Assembly (NCBI RefSeq): GCF_902364025.1
Contig: NZ_CABJCG010000013.1
Coordinates: 62,001-126,000, forward strand
Length of the DNA stretch: 64,000 bases
From: Enterocloster lavalensis
Lineage (GTDB): Bacteria > Bacillota > Clostridia > Lachnospirales > Lachnospiraceae
Direction of reading: 5' to 3'
In this document: in pieces, positions 35,005 through 44,961 of the stretch
How the letters are laid out: each line of letters starts with the position of its first letter
How positions within the stretch are numbered: position 1 is the first letter of the stretch
Program-made: the position numbers and the translations under genes
Notes under the pieces: generated by a model
What the model was told of the DNA's origin: nothing
Databases searched by the model: none
What the model saw: the letters and a program-made list of their open reading frames with translations, nothing else

Positions 35005-35117
35005 GGAACAGTTCAGACGGCAGGGAAAATTGCTTGGGAAAGCCGCGGAAAACCAAGCCGCAAACAGTCTTTTCCACCGGCTTGCCAAACCGGAAGATAC
35101 GCCGTCTGAACCGCTCC
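35005..35117. mobile_element. Palindromic mini-element 4 (MITE-like, shortened), 113 bp
   Basis: The ends GGAACAGTTCAGACGGC and GCCGTCTGAACCGCTCC match over 15 of 17 positions. The left part (GGGAAAATTG, GGGAAAGCCGCG) resembles copy 3, but the two internal right-hand hairpins are missing. No clear target duplication remains. It ends 4 bp beyond the aminopeptidase stop codon and could serve as its 3' hairpin. Confidence 0.75.
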
Positions 35118-35121
35118 ATAT

Positions 35122-36516
35122 TTATTTATAAAATGCCTTGAACGCCTTGTAGGTGTTGTAAACATCCAGCTTGGACGCCAGCTCAAAGGGCGCGTGCATG
35201 GACAGGATCGGCACGCCCAGATCCACAGTATCCACATCCATTCCGGCCACAAATTTGGCGATGGTTCCGCCGCCGCCCGCGTCCACCGCGCCCAGCTCGC
35301 CCGCCTGCCAGTAAACGCCCTCGGAGTCCATGATTCCGATCACCTTGGCCATGGTCTCGGCGCTGGCGTCGTTGGAGCCGGACTTTCCTCTTGCCCCCGT
35401 GTATTTGGTCAGCACGCAGCCCTTGTTGATGTAGCTGGAGTTGCGGGCCTCGTAGACGTCGGAAAAGGTGGGGTCGTAGGCCGCGTTCACATCGGAGGAC
35501 AGGCAGAGCGAATTTCTCAGCACATCCCGTGCCTTCACTCCGGCCTGATCCGCCAGATCTTCTATGTAGTGGAGCACATAATCCGAATCCAGCCCCGTGT
35601 TGCCATTGGAGCCGATCTCCTCCTTGTCGGCCAGGATCGTCACCGTGGTGCGGGCCGGCTTCTTAGTCTCAATCTCCGCCAACAGGGCCGTGTACGCGCA
35701 AACCCGGTCGTCCTGTCCGTAAGCGCCCACCATACTGCGGTCAAAGCCCACGTCCGCGGCCTTGTGAGCCGGAACCATCTCGATCTCCGCCCGGTAGAAG
35801 TCGTGCTCCGTGATCCCATACATTTCGTTTAAAATCTGAAGCGCCAGAAGCTTGACCGGCTCCTTCACATCCTCGTCCTGGAACGGCACGGAACCGACGA
35901 CGATGTTCAGCTCCTCGCCCTTGATTCCCTCCGCCAGCTTCCGGTCGTTCTGCTTGGCGGCCAGATGGGGCAGCAGATCGGTCACGCAGAAAACCGGATC
36001 CCCTTCCTTCTCGCCGATGCTGATCTCCACCTTCTCCCCGTCCTTCTTCACGATCACGCCGTGCATGGCAAGCGGGATGGTCCCCCACTGGTACTTGCGG
36101 ATTCCACCGTAGTAGTGGGTCTTGAAGTAGGCAATGTCCTCCTTCTCGTAAACCGGGTTGGGTTTTAAGTCCAGACGCGGGGAATCGATGTGCGCGCCGT
36201 TGATGCGCAGCCCGTCGGTCAGCGGCTTTTTGCCGAAGGTGGTGGCGATAAGGGACTTCTCACGGTTGACGTAATACACCTTGTCCCCCGGCTCGTAGGA
36301 AGCCTTGGGGTCAAAGGGCTTGTAGCCCGCCTTTTTCAACATGCGGACCGCCAGGCGCACGCACTCCCGCTCCGTCTTGCCGCCGTTTAAAAATTCCTTG
36401 TAGCCCTCGCAGAACTTGGACGCCTTCTCCATCTGCTGCGGGGCGTCCTTTGCGATATGCGGGAACTTCCAGGTCAGCTTTTCCTGCAGTTCCTGTCCAT
36501 TTGTTTTCTTTGACAT
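35122..36516 (-). CDS. apeB: M18 family aminopeptidase
   Basis: 464 aa cytosolic dinuclear zinc aminopeptidase. Visible metal and catalytic motifs are GAHIDSPRLDLKP, YGQDDRVCAYT, LADKEEIGSNG (catalytic Glu-Glu), SSDVNAAYDP and LSMHAPFELAS. The length matches the bacterial ~460-470 aa M18 group. The start is ATG 36516 with AGGAGG 8 nt upstream; the first 16 residues of the longer frame come from an upstream ATG without a site. The gene follows the LRR gene after 37 bp. Confidence 0.93.
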   Translation of the reverse strand: MSKKTNGQELQEKLTWKFPHIAKDAPQQMEKASKFCEGYKEFLNGGKTERECVRLAVRMLKKAGYKPFDPKASYEPGDKVYYVNREKSLIATTFGKKPLTDGLRINGAHIDSPRLDLKPNPVYEKEDIAYFKTHYYGGIRKYQWGTIPLAMHGVIVKKDGEKVEISIGEKEGDPVFCVTDLLPHLAAKQNDRKLAEGIKGEELNIVVGSVPFQDEDVKEPVKLLALQILNEMYGITEHDFYRAEIEMVPAHKAADVGFDRSMVGAYGQDDRVCAYTALLAEIETKKPARTTVTILADKEEIGSNGNTGLDSDYVLHYIEDLADQAGVKARDVLRNSLCLSSDVNAAYDPTFSDVYEARNSSYINKGCVLTKYTGARGKSGSNDASAETMAKVIGIMDSEGVYWQAGELGAVDAGGGGTIAKFVAGMDVDTVDLGVPILSMHAPFELASKLDVYNTYKAFKAFYK

Positions 36517-36553
36517 TATATTTTCCTCCTGAATGTATTTTAATGAATCTTTA

Positions 36554-37588
36554 TCAGAGCTCAAACCTTCTTCTCACCGCGCTCTCGTTCTTAAAGCGCC
36601 GGTGCAGGCGGTCCATAAACAGCGCCAGGGCGGCGGCGTTTCCGGCCCGCTCCGCCTCGCCGATCATCGCCAGGAGCTGTCCGCGCTCCCGGGCCTCCTC
36701 CGCCAGCCGGGCGCTCATGGTTGCGTCCCGCTCCGCCATGGCCGCCCGGGCCGCCGCTGCCGGATGTTCCCGGATATACGCCCGGTACTCTTCCTGCGCC
36801 TCCGGCCCCAGTCCCGCCGGAAAACAGAGGCGGCAAAGGGCCAGCCCTGAGACGAACTCCTCCGGCTCCTGGGCCTGGACGTAGGGAAACAGGCGGTCAT
36901 ATTCCCGGAAATCAAAATCCCCTCCGTCAAAGCAGTAGCGGTACATATGGCCGCAGCCGTGAACCTCCCGCATGATGATGCGGGCCGGCGTGTTCTCCAC
37001 CGATTCCTCGTAAAACTCCGGAAATACGAGCCGCGCCGTCAACTCCCCCTCCGGATCGCACAAGTCCACCCTGAGGGCCTGGCGCAGCTCCGAGAGAATC
37101 TCCTTCAGGCAGGACTTCCGCCCCGGCAGAAGAGACACACTCAACCGCTCCAGCCCGGTGCAGCCCGTAAACGCGCCCGCCCCCCAGTCCGTTGTGGCGG
37201 AAGCACATTCCAGCTTTTTTAGGTCCTCGCAGCCATAAAATGCGTAGGCCCCCACCGCCTTCAACCCGTTTGGGAGACACAGTTCCCGCAGCGCTCCGCC
37301 ACAGACAGCGGGAAGCCCATCACATAGCTCCGTGTCCGCCTCTTCCCGTGAAACCGGTCTGGAAGCGCCGGGGAAATACGGGGATTCCCCGCTGTCCCAG
37401 AGAAACAGCGGCTCCTCAAAACCGCCCCGGTCCCGCAGCGCCCGCGCCATGGAACCGGAAAACAGATAGGCCGCCAGCCGGGTGACCGGCTCCCCAGCCA
37501 GGCTGTCCGGAATCTGTACCGTTCCGTCTAAACCAAAACAACGCTGGATGCAGATTCCATCCAGCGTTTTACTATACAATATCTTCAT
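36554..37588 (-). CDS. Leucine-rich repeat (BspA-like) protein, cytoplasmic
   Basis: 344 aa. No signal peptide. The first ~190 residues contain BspA-type LRRs (TVQIPDSLAGEPVTRLAAYLF; LCLPNGLKAVGAYAFYGCEDLKKLEC; GAGAFTGCTGLERLSV). The C-terminal ~150 residues are Ala/Arg/Glu-rich and helical, with a long stretch EERGQL-like resembling a coiled coil. Proteins of this kind are frequent and poorly characterised in Lachnospiraceae. ATG 37588 is preceded by GAGGA. A candidate promoter (CTTGAA / TATAAA, 16-nt spacer, 37676-37649) lies upstream. Confidence 0.75.
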   Translation of the reverse strand: MKILYSKTLDGICIQRCFGLDGTVQIPDSLAGEPVTRLAAYLFSGSMARALRDRGGFEEPLFLWDSGESPYFPGASRPVSREEADTELCDGLPAVCGGALRELCLPNGLKAVGAYAFYGCEDLKKLECASATTDWGAGAFTGCTGLERLSVSLLPGRKSCLKEILSELRQALRVDLCDPEGELTARLVFPEFYEESVENTPARIIMREVHGCGHMYRYCFDGGDFDFREYDRLFPYVQAQEPEEFVSGLALCRLCFPAGLGPEAQEEYRAYIREHPAAAARAAMAERDATMSARLAEEARERGQLLAMIGEAERAGNAAALALFMDRLHRRFKNESAVRRRFEL

Positions 37589-37718
37589 GTCTGTATCCTC
37601 GTCCAATCCTGCCGGTATTCAGTTTTCCTGAACATATATACCTAACAGTTTATACAGTTTACGAGGATTTTTCAAGTACATTTTCACGTTTTACAGGATC
37701 TTTCAATTTTGGCTTTCC

Positions 37719-37904
37719 CTACATGAGACCGGCGGCCCTGTAAAACAACCAGATCACGGTGCCGCCCGCCAGCGCGATGGCTCCCACCGCCGCCATCATG
37801 ACAACCGCCATCACGGCCTGCATCACTACCATGGAAAACAGCGGAAAACGGTCGCAGAACGCTTCCAGCGGAGCTTTCAGGTTCATCTTTAATTTCACTA
37901 CCAT
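37719..37904 (-). CDS. Small single-pass membrane protein
   Basis: 61 aa. A basic amphipathic N-terminus (VVKLKMNLKAPLEAFCDRFPLF) precedes a long hydrophobic region (about 23-56, rich in Val/Met/Ala) that could span the membrane once or twice. GAGAGGAAG lies 7-8 nt upstream of ATG 37904, which makes expression plausible. I do not recognise a family. It sits alone between the kdpD-type gene and the LRR gene. The gap 37905-38099 shows no further gene. Confidence 0.55.
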   Translation of the reverse strand: MVVKLKMNLKAPLEAFCDRFPLFSMVVMQAVMAVVMMAAVGAIALAGGTVIWLFYRAAGLM

Positions 37905-38099
37905 GAGATCACTTCCTCTCTATAGCAATCGCCCGCCGGCTGCGCCAGCGTCCTATTGCTTTCAATAAAAGGATACCATGGATGCTCATAAATTTTCCAT
38001 TCCATACGGCCCCGCTGCCGTAAATCTTCTATAAATAGAGAAGGAACGAAGCGTGCCTCCTTGACCTCCGCCCAATGTCCCGGCGTCCCGCCGCTGCCT

Positions 38100-40070
38100 T
38101 CACTCTCCCGCCAGCTCCGTCAGCCGGGCCGCCGCCTCCGCCGCGATGGTGTTGAGCACGTTTTTGTCATTGGGCGGGATGGTGTCGTCCCCTTTAAGCT
38201 CCACGCCGATCACCGCGTAGGTGGATTTTCCCCTGTAAACCGGGGTGTACCGGGCTTTGGCTCCGGGCAGGGTGTCCGTTGTGCGCCCCGCCTTGTGCCG
38301 GTTTTTGAAGGCCCAGACCGCCACCGCTTCCTCGTCGCTGCCGGAAAAGGTCTGGGCCGCGGATTCCTCCTGGCCCTCCAGCGCAAAGATCCTGCGGCCG
38401 GAGAGCTTACCGTCCGCTGTGCCGTAAACCACGATATTCCGGCCAAGCAGGCTTTTCACCTGCTTCCCGCAGATTTCCAGCACCTCCTCCGCGCTCCTGC
38501 CCTTCCTCAGGCTGCGGCTCACGTTCAGCAGCACCTGCATGTACCGGGAATCCCGCTCCGCAATCCCGGCCTGCTGCTTCAGCCGTCCGGCCAGGGTGCT
38601 GGTCACCAGCGCACAGAACAGCATAGCGCCAAAGGTGAAGGGATAGGAGGCCGCATCCGCCTGGAAGGTAAAGCGCGGCTCTGTAAAAAAGAAGTTGAAC
38701 AGCACCACGGAGGCCAGAGATGCTGTCACGCCCCAGCGCCTGCCTCCTGTCGCATAGGCCACCCACACCACGCCCATGATATAAACCATCACCACATTGA
38801 TCTCCCCGGCCCGAAGCCGGTACAGCAGCGCGGACAGCAGGGTGGCTGCGCCCAGAATCAGCGCTGTTTTCAGGAAATCGCTCTTGCTTTTCACCCGAAA
38901 CATTTCCAAAAATTCCCGTTTCCGTGACTGCGGTCCCGCGTTGCTGTCCGGAATCACATAAATGTCCATATTGGGAAGCCGCTTGATCAGCCGGTCGATC
39001 AGAGTGGGCTTCACATAAAACAGATGAGGCTTTTGCACCGTGCGCCCGATCACAATCTTGGAAATGCCGTTGCGCCTGGCATACCCGGCGATCTGCTCCA
39101 CGATGTCCTCGCCGTAGAGGGTGATCACATTAGCCCCGAACTGTTTGGCCAAAGCGATGTTGGCCTCCATTTTTTTGGATATTTTCGCGTTCTCCTGTTT
39201 GATCTGGGAGGTTTCCACCAGAATCGCCGTGAAGTCGCCGCGGAACGCCCCGGCCATGCGGGCGGCGGTGCGGATCACCCTGGCGTTGGTGGGGGACGGG
39301 GACAGGCAGACCAGCACGTGCTCCCCGGTGTAATAGTCCTTGCCCGCCGCCTCCCGCTCCCGGACCACCTCCCGGTTCACCCGGTCCGCGGTCCGGCGAA
39401 GCGCGATCTCCCGCAGCGCGGAGAGATTTTCTACTGTAAAGAAGTTCGCCGCCGCCCTCCCGGCCTGCTCCTTCCGGTAAATCTTCCCCTCCTCCAACCG
39501 CTTTTGCAGCTCCTCCGGGGAAATGTCCACCAGCTCCACCTGGTCCGCCTGGTCGAATACGCGGTCCGGAATGCGCTCGCTCACCCGGACATGGGTGATC
39601 GAGGCCACGATGTCGTGAAGGCTCTCCAGATGCTGCACGTTCACCGTGGTGTAGACGTCGATCCCCGCTTCCAATAGCTCAATCACGTCCTGCCAGCGCT
39701 TTCTGTGGCGGCAGCCCTCCACGTTGGTGTGGGCCAGCTCATCCACCAGAACCAGACCCGGGCGGCGCATCAGAACACCGTCCAGGTCAAATTCCCGCAG
39801 CTCGATTCCCCTGTATTTGATCCACCGGGGCGGCAGCACTTCCAGCCCGGAGAGCAGGGCCATGGTCTCCGGACGGTCGTGGGGCTCGATATACCCGGCC
39901 AGCACGTCCCGGCCGGCCGCCGCCTCGTCCCGCGCCGCCTCCAGCATCGCATAGGTTTTCCCCACCCCGGCCGCATAGCCGAAGAAAATTTTCAGCCGCC
40001 CGTGGCCGTTTCCTGACCCCTTGGGAAAATTCTTTTTTAAAATCTGTTCCGGATCCGGTCTGCCATCCAT
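38100..40070 (-). CDS. kdpD: KdpD-type K+ sensor lacking the histidine kinase domains
   Basis: 656 aa. The KdpD domain (Walker A GYAAGVGKTYAML; VDELAHTN; TTVNVQHLESL) is followed by a Usp domain (about 245-375) and four transmembrane segments of DUF4118 type (about 395-490). A GAF domain comes last and the protein stops at LNTIAAEAAARLTELAGE. The HisKA and HATPase modules of full KdpD (~900 aa) are absent. A separate DUF4118-GAF-kinase is encoded at 45641-47125 in the same cluster. This protein may therefore work as a regulatory partner of that kinase. It is the last gene of kdpFABCD, 165 bp after kdpC; that gap holds no gene. Confidence 0.88.
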   Translation of the reverse strand: MDGRPDPEQILKKNFPKGSGNGHGRLKIFFGYAAGVGKTYAMLEAARDEAAAGRDVLAGYIEPHDRPETMALLSGLEVLPPRWIKYRGIELREFDLDGVLMRRPGLVLVDELAHTNVEGCRHRKRWQDVIELLEAGIDVYTTVNVQHLESLHDIVASITHVRVSERIPDRVFDQADQVELVDISPEELQKRLEEGKIYRKEQAGRAAANFFTVENLSALREIALRRTADRVNREVVREREAAGKDYYTGEHVLVCLSPSPTNARVIRTAARMAGAFRGDFTAILVETSQIKQENAKISKKMEANIALAKQFGANVITLYGEDIVEQIAGYARRNGISKIVIGRTVQKPHLFYVKPTLIDRLIKRLPNMDIYVIPDSNAGPQSRKREFLEMFRVKSKSDFLKTALILGAATLLSALLYRLRAGEINVVMVYIMGVVWVAYATGGRRWGVTASLASVVLFNFFFTEPRFTFQADAASYPFTFGAMLFCALVTSTLAGRLKQQAGIAERDSRYMQVLLNVSRSLRKGRSAEEVLEICGKQVKSLLGRNIVVYGTADGKLSGRRIFALEGQEESAAQTFSGSDEEAVAVWAFKNRHKAGRTTDTLPGAKARYTPVYRGKSTYAVIGVELKGDDTIPPNDKNVLNTIAAEAAARLTELAGE

Positions 40071-40235
40071 ATATTCACAACCCCTGTCTTATTTATGAAA
40101 CTGCTGTTTTTTAACTACGTCTGCCGCCAGGTCTTGGGGAGGGGCAGATACAGCCCGCCCTCACATTTCCCCAACCGGAAAACGCACTGCAGAGCCGCCG
40201 CATACCGCGGCAGCTCGAAAGTGTTTCCCAAACAT

Positions 40236-40841
40236 TTACAATTTCCCATCCAGCGCCAGATTCACCTTCAGCACATTAACTCTCGGCTCGCCGAATAAAC
40301 CGAAGGTTCTGCCGGTCGTGTAACGGTCGATCACCGCCTGCACGTCCTCCGGCCGCATCCCTCTGGCGTCTGCGATCCGCTGAACCTGGTACTCGGCGGC
40401 CGCCGGCGAGATGTCCGGGTCCAGCCCGCTGCCGGAGCAGGTGACCAGATCCACGGGGATCGGTTCATCCCCCTGTTCCGGGTTGGCGGCCCGAAGCCGC
40501 TCAACCCGTTCCGCAACCAGCGCTTCAAGCTCCTCCCCGGCCGGCGATTTGTTGGACGCCCAGGAATACAGGAGCGGCTCTCCGTCCTCCCCGGTGAATG
40601 TGGCGGTATCCACGTTCATGATTCTGCCCCACATATAGTTCTCGCCGGTAAACTCCTGGGCCAGCAGCTCGCTTCCGTACCTTTTCCCGTCGTTTCCCAC
40701 AATGATGGACCCGGTCGCCTGGTCCGGAAACATAGCCCGGGCAGCCGCCGTGATGACCGCCGGATAGATGAGACTGGTGATCACCAGCATGACCAGGAAA
40801 AATCCCAGCATCTTCGGTATAACTGATTTTACTGTTTTCAT
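40236..40841 (-). CDS. kdpC: Potassium-transporting ATPase KdpC subunit
   Basis: 201 aa. One N-terminal transmembrane helix (about 7-32, MLGFFLVMLVITSLIYPAVI) and an external domain with the conserved KdpC motifs TGENYMWGRI, SNKSPAGEEL, VDLVTCSGSGLDPDISPAAA and GEPRVNVLKVNLAL. KdpC stabilises the KdpFABC high-affinity K+ pump. ATG 40841 follows AAGGAAGAAG. It lies 19 bp after kdpB. Confidence 0.95.
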   Translation of the reverse strand: MKTVKSVIPKMLGFFLVMLVITSLIYPAVITAAARAMFPDQATGSIIVGNDGKRYGSELLAQEFTGENYMWGRIMNVDTATFTGEDGEPLLYSWASNKSPAGEELEALVAERVERLRAANPEQGDEPIPVDLVTCSGSGLDPDISPAAAEYQVQRIADARGMRPEDVQAVIDRYTTGRTFGLFGEPRVNVLKVNLALDGKL

Positions 40842-40860
40842 AATCTTCTTCCTTCCCTTC

Positions 40861-42936
40861 CTATACAATCATGCCGGTGGCCGTGAGCAGCATATCGATG
40901 GCCTTTATGGCCGCAAAGGGGATGATGATGCCGCCCAGACCGTAAACCAGTAAATTTCCGCTGAGCATTTTTGCGGCGGACACCTCGCGGTATTTCACGC
41001 CCTTAAGGGCCAGCGGGATCAGCGCCACAATAATCAGCGCGTTGTAGATAATGGCCGAGAGCACCGCGCTCTGTGCGCTGTGAAGCCCCATGATGTTGAG
41101 GGCGGACAGCCCCGGGTAAAGCCCCATAAACAGAGCCGGAATGATGGCGAAGTATTTTGCCACGTCGTTGGCGATGCTGAAGGTGGTCAGGGACCCCCTG
41201 GTCATCAGCAGTTGTTTGCCGATTTTTACGATCTCAATCAGCTTGGTGGGCGAGGAATCCAGATCCACCATATTGCCGGCTTCCTTTGCCGCCTGGGTTC
41301 CGGTGTTCATCGCCACCGCCACGTCCGCCTGGGCCAGGGCCGGAGCGTCGTTGGTGCCGTCGCCGGTCATGGCCACCAGATGGCCGCCCGCCTGGTACTC
41401 CCGGATCATCTCCAGCTTTGCCTCAGGCGTGGCCTCGGCCAGAAAATCATCCACCCCCGCTTCCGCCGCAATGGACGCCGCGGTCAGCGGGTTGTCGCCG
41501 GTAATCATGATGGTGCGGATTCCCATTTTCCTTAAGTCGGCAAATTTCTCCTTGACGCCCTGCTTCACAATATCCTTCAGCGCCACAACGCCCAGCACCC
41601 GGCCGTCCCTGGCCACCACAAGGGGGGTTCCGCCCTGATTGGCGATGCGGGCGACCGTGTCCTCGCACTCCTTGCTGAAACGCCCGCCCTGGCCGGTGAC
41701 ATAAGCCTTCACCGCGTCCGCGGCGCCCTTTCGGATCTCCGAGCCGTGGATATTGACGCCGCTCATCCTGGTTTTGGCCGTAAAGGGCACAAACTCTGCG
41801 TTCAGCTCCTCCATGCTGCGGCCCCGGATTCCAAAGCGCTCCTTGGCTAATACCACGATGCTGCGGCCCTCCGGCGTCTCATCCGCCAGGGAGGAGAGCT
41901 GGGCGGCGTCCGCCAGTTCCTGCTCATCCGCCCCGTCCACCGGGATGAAAGCGTCCGCCTGCCGGTTTCCCAGGGTGATGGTGCCGGTCTTGTCGAGTAG
42001 CAGAGTGTCCACGTCCCCGGCAGCCTCAATGGCCCTTCCGCTCATGGCCAGCACGTTGGCCTGGTTCAAACGGCTCATGCCCGCGATGCCGATGGCGGAA
42101 AGCAGCGCGCCGATGGTGGTGGGCGCCAGGCAGATCAGCAGGGCCACCAGGTTGGTGATGGACGTGGGGTTCACGGTTCCCTTTTCCACGGAAGAAAACA
42201 GGGAATAGGAGTACAGAGCCGCGGTCACCAGAACAAAGATAATGGACAGGGCCACCAGAAAAATCTGCAGCGCCAGCTCATTGGGGGTTTTCTTTCTGGA
42301 AGCGCCCTCCACCATGGCGATCATCTTATCCATAAAACCCTCGCCGGGGTTGCTGGTGACCTTGATCACCAGCCAGTCGGAGATCACCGTGGTGCCGCCG
42401 GTCACGGCGCTGCGGTCGCCGCCGCTCTCCCGTATGACCGGGGCGGACTCGCCGGTAATGGCGCTCTCGTCCACCGAGGCCGCGCCCTCCACCACGTCGC
42501 CGTCGGCGGGAATCTGCTCCCCCGCCTGTACGATCACCAGGTCGCCTCTGCGCAACTCCGTGGATTTCACCATCTGAACCTCGGACTTGCGGTCCATGGA
42601 GGGGATTTTTGCAGCCGTCACGTCCCTGCGGCCCGCCCGCAGGGCGTCTGCCTGAGCCTTGCCTCTGCCCTCGGCAATGGCTTCCGCGAAGTTGCCGAAC
42701 AGGCAGGTAAACCACAGGATGACGGAGATCGCCAGTATGTATCCCGGATGGGCGTCCCGGATTCCCGCCAGAGCCAGCACAAAGAGCACAAGGGTCAGGA
42801 TGGCGGACACAAACACCATGAACATCACCGGATTTTTTACCTGGACTTTGGGGCTGAGCTTCAGCACCGAATCCCTCAGGGCCCGGTTCATCATGTTTCG
42901 GTCGGCAAATATACTTTTATTTTTTTGGTCCTTCAT
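40861..42936 (-). CDS. kdpB: Potassium-transporting ATPase KdpB (P-type ATPase subunit)
   Basis: 691 aa. P-type ATPase with the TGES actuator motif (161-164), phosphorylated Asp315 in DKTGT, the [10 protein letters not shown] nucleotide-binding segment and the [21 protein letters not shown] hinge. The polar [12 protein letters not shown] segment in the membrane region is typical of KdpB. It hydrolyses ATP to drive K+ uptake through KdpA. The start at 42936 follows GGAAGGAA. It lies 27 bp after kdpA. Confidence 0.97.
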   Translation of the reverse strand: MKDQKNKSIFADRNMMNRALRDSVLKLSPKVQVKNPVMFMVFVSAILTLVLFVLALAGIRDAHPGYILAISVILWFTCLFGNFAEAIAEGRGKAQADALRAGRRDVTAAKIPSMDRKSEVQMVKSTELRRGDLVIVQAGEQIPADGDVVEGAASVDESAITGESAPVIRESGGDRSAVTGGTTVISDWLVIKVTSNPGEGFMDKMIAMVEGASRKKTPNELALQIFLVALSIIFVLVTAALYSYSLFSSVEKGTVNPTSITNLVALLICLAPTTIGALLSAIGIAGMSRLNQANVLAMSGRAIEAAGDVDTLLLDKTGTITLGNRQADAFIPVDGADEQELADAAQLSSLADETPEGRSIVVLAKERFGIRGRSMEELNAEFVPFTAKTRMSGVNIHGSEIRKGAADAVKAYVTGQGGRFSKECEDTVARIANQGGTPLVVARDGRVLGVVALKDIVKQGVKEKFADLRKMGIRTIMITGDNPLTAASIAAEAGVDDFLAEATPEAKLEMIREYQAGGHLVAMTGDGTNDAPALAQADVAVAMNTGTQAAKEAGNMVDLDSSPTKLIEIVKIGKQLLMTRGSLTTFSIANDVAKYFAIIPALFMGLYPGLSALNIMGLHSAQSAVLSAIIYNALIIVALIPLALKGVKYREVSAAKMLSGNLLVYGLGGIIIPFAAIKAIDMLLTATGMIV

Positions 42937-42963
42937 ATCGATTCATTCCTTCCGTTATGCGAT

Positions 42964-44715
42964 CTATGCAATCATCTCAAAATATTCCGCCACAGGTCCC
43001 AGAGACAGGGCCGGGAAGAAGCTCAGCGCCCCGACCAGCAGCACCACGAAGATCAACAGGAAAATGAACATGGCGTTGTGGGTGGGCAGAGTGCCGGAGC
43101 TGACCGCCACCTTCTGTTTCTTTACCAGGCTGCCCGCGATGGCCAGGGTTGCAAACATGGGCACAAAACGCACGAACAGCATGACCAGCCCGATGCTCAC
43201 ATTCAAAAACGGCGTATTAGCGTTAAATCCCGCAAAGGCGGAGCCGTTGTTGCCGCCCGCGGAGGAAAACGCGTAGAGAACTTCGGAAAGTCCGTGGGCC
43301 CCCGGATTGTTTAAGCTGTCATGGGTTGCGGGAAGCAGAGCCGCGATCCCGCTGCCCACCAGGATCGCCACCGGAGTGGCCAGGCAGACCAGAACCGCCA
43401 TTTTCATCTCAAAGGGTTCGATCTTCTTGCACAGATACTCCGGCGTCCGGCCCACCATCAGTCCTGCGATAAACACCGTCAGAACGGCGAACCCGATCAT
43501 CCCGTAGAGTCCGCAGCCGGTACCTCCGAACACCACCTCGCCCAGCTGCATGAGCAGCATCGGGATCATGCCGCCGATGGGCGTGTAGCTGTCGTGCATA
43601 CTGTTGACGGAGCCGTTGGAGGCCGCCGTGGTGAATACGGCCCAGGTCGTGGACGAAGCGATGCCAAACCGGGTTTCCTTGCCCTCCATGTTGCCGCCCG
43701 CCTGCCCGTCGGTTCCCGTGTAGACCGCGCCGTTCTGGCTGATCTGCGGGGTGCCGCTCTGCTCGGCCGTTCCCACGACGGCAAGGGATACCGCCAGCAG
43801 GATAAACATGGCCAGGAAAATGGCGATCCCCTGCCGTTTATCCCGCACATTCCGGCCAAAGGTGAAGCACAGGGCCGCGGGGATCAGCAGAATGGAGACC
43901 ATTTCAAAGAGATTGGACAGGGGCGTGGGATTCTCAAAGGGATGCGCGGAGTTGTTTCCGAAGAAACCGCCGCCGTTGGTTCCCAGCTGCTTGATCGCAA
44001 TCTGGCTGGCCGCCGGCCCCAGCGGGATCACCTGCTTGGTAACCACCGTTTCCGTCCCGTCCTCATGTTCCACCGTAACAGGCTCTAACAGCTCTGTCTC
44101 CTCGTACCGGCTGAAGGTCTGGGGCGTACCCTGGGAGGCGATCACCAGGGAAACGATCACGGAAAGGGGAATCAGCACATACAGCACGGTCCTCGTCATA
44201 TCCGCATAAAAGTTTCCCAGGCCGGTTTTCTTCACCCGCACAAACCCCCGGATCAGGGCGAACAGCACCACAATGCCCACGGCGGCGGAGACAAAGTTCT
44301 GGAAATTCAACCCTAGCATCTGGCTGAAGTAGCTCAAAGCGGACTCGCCGGAGTAGGCCTGCCAGTTGGTGTTGGTGGCGAAGCTGGCCGCCGTGTTGAA
44401 TCCCAAATGCCAGCTCATATTGCCGGTCCCCTGGGGATTCATGGGGAGAAATTTCTGGAAGCACAGGATAAACCACAGCACAAACAGGCTGAATACACTG
44501 AACACCGCCGTGCAGACCGAGTATTTCTTCCAGTCCATATCCTCGTTTTCATCGATTTTCAGGAGTCTGTAAATCCCCCGCTCCGCCGGGCGCAGGATTC
44601 CGGAGAGAAATACCCGCTCCCCGTTCATCACCTTTGCAATGTAATTTCCCAGCGGGATTGCCAACAGAACCAGTATGATACAATATCCGATCATCTGAAC
44701 AGCCACATTCGTCAT
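42964..44715 (-). CDS. kdpA: Potassium-transporting ATPase KdpA (K+ channel-like subunit)
   Basis: 583 aa, about ten transmembrane helices. The four degenerate selectivity-filter regions are recognisable (SFATNTNWQAYSG; LGTNGGGFFGNNSAHPFENP; GSVNSMHDSYTPIGGM; SAGGNNGSAFAG). It overlaps kdpF by 4 nt (ATGA), so the genes are translationally coupled. GAGAGGTG precedes ATG 44715. Confidence 0.97.
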   Translation of the reverse strand: MTNVAVQMIGYCIILVLLAIPLGNYIAKVMNGERVFLSGILRPAERGIYRLLKIDENEDMDWKKYSVCTAVFSVFSLFVLWFILCFQKFLPMNPQGTGNMSWHLGFNTAASFATNTNWQAYSGESALSYFSQMLGLNFQNFVSAAVGIVVLFALIRGFVRVKKTGLGNFYADMTRTVLYVLIPLSVIVSLVIASQGTPQTFSRYEETELLEPVTVEHEDGTETVVTKQVIPLGPAASQIAIKQLGTNGGGFFGNNSAHPFENPTPLSNLFEMVSILLIPAALCFTFGRNVRDKRQGIAIFLAMFILLAVSLAVVGTAEQSGTPQISQNGAVYTGTDGQAGGNMEGKETRFGIASSTTWAVFTTAASNGSVNSMHDSYTPIGGMIPMLLMQLGEVVFGGTGCGLYGMIGFAVLTVFIAGLMVGRTPEYLCKKIEPFEMKMAVLVCLATPVAILVGSGIAALLPATHDSLNNPGAHGLSEVLYAFSSAGGNNGSAFAGFNANTPFLNVSIGLVMLFVRFVPMFATLAIAGSLVKKQKVAVSSGTLPTHNAMFIFLLIFVVLLVGALSFFPALSLGPVAEYFEMIA

Positions 44716-44801
44716 TGTTTATCACCTCTCAGCAGAATTATAATCAGGTATAGGAGTATCCCTACCGCGGCCGCTCCTACAAGGCCGTACATGATTGCCA
44801 T
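44712..44801 (-). CDS. kdpF: KdpF small stabilising subunit
   Basis: 29 aa, a single transmembrane helix: MYGLVGAAAVGILLYLIIILL flanked by MAI and RGDKQ is the familiar KdpF pattern (one helix ending in L-L-R-G-D/E). A strong ribosome binding site (GAGGAGG) lies 8 nt upstream of ATG 44801. Its TGA overlaps the kdpA ATG. It is the first gene of the kdpFABC-D transcript. Confidence 0.92.
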   Translation of the reverse strand: MAIMYGLVGAAAVGILLYLIIILLRGDKQ

Positions 44802-44848
44802 AGCTTTTTCCTCCTCGTTTTATGATAAGCTATGTTAGCACGGCCCCT

Positions 44849-44889
44849 GATAAAGATTCCATTGTTCACTTTCCGCTGTTCATAAAGAT
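44849..44889 (-). promoter_or_regulatory. Probable KdpE operator upstream of kdpF
   Basis: Two direct copies of ATAAAGAT (plus-strand orientation; GATAAAGAT at 44849-44857 and CATAAAGAT at 44881-44889) are 32 bp apart, close to three helical turns. They lie 48-88 bp upstream of the kdpF start, and the same word is repeated upstream of the regulatory genes (48074-48104). There is no good -35, as expected for an activator-dependent promoter. Confidence 0.6.
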
Positions 44890-44903
44890 CCCATAAACGC
44901 GAA

Positions 44904-44940
44904 AAGAGGAATCGTCCCGCCTGCCGAGACAATTCCTCTT
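44904..44940 (-). terminator. Terminator separating kdpE from kdpF
   Basis: AAGAGGAATCGTC (44904-44916) and GACAATTCCTCTT (44928-44940) form a 12-13-bp stem with one mismatch, followed on the minus strand by TTTTCGCG. The regulatory genes and the pump genes are thus separate transcripts. Confidence 0.7.
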
Positions 44941-44961
44941 CCTGTTTTCTTAAATTTCCCG

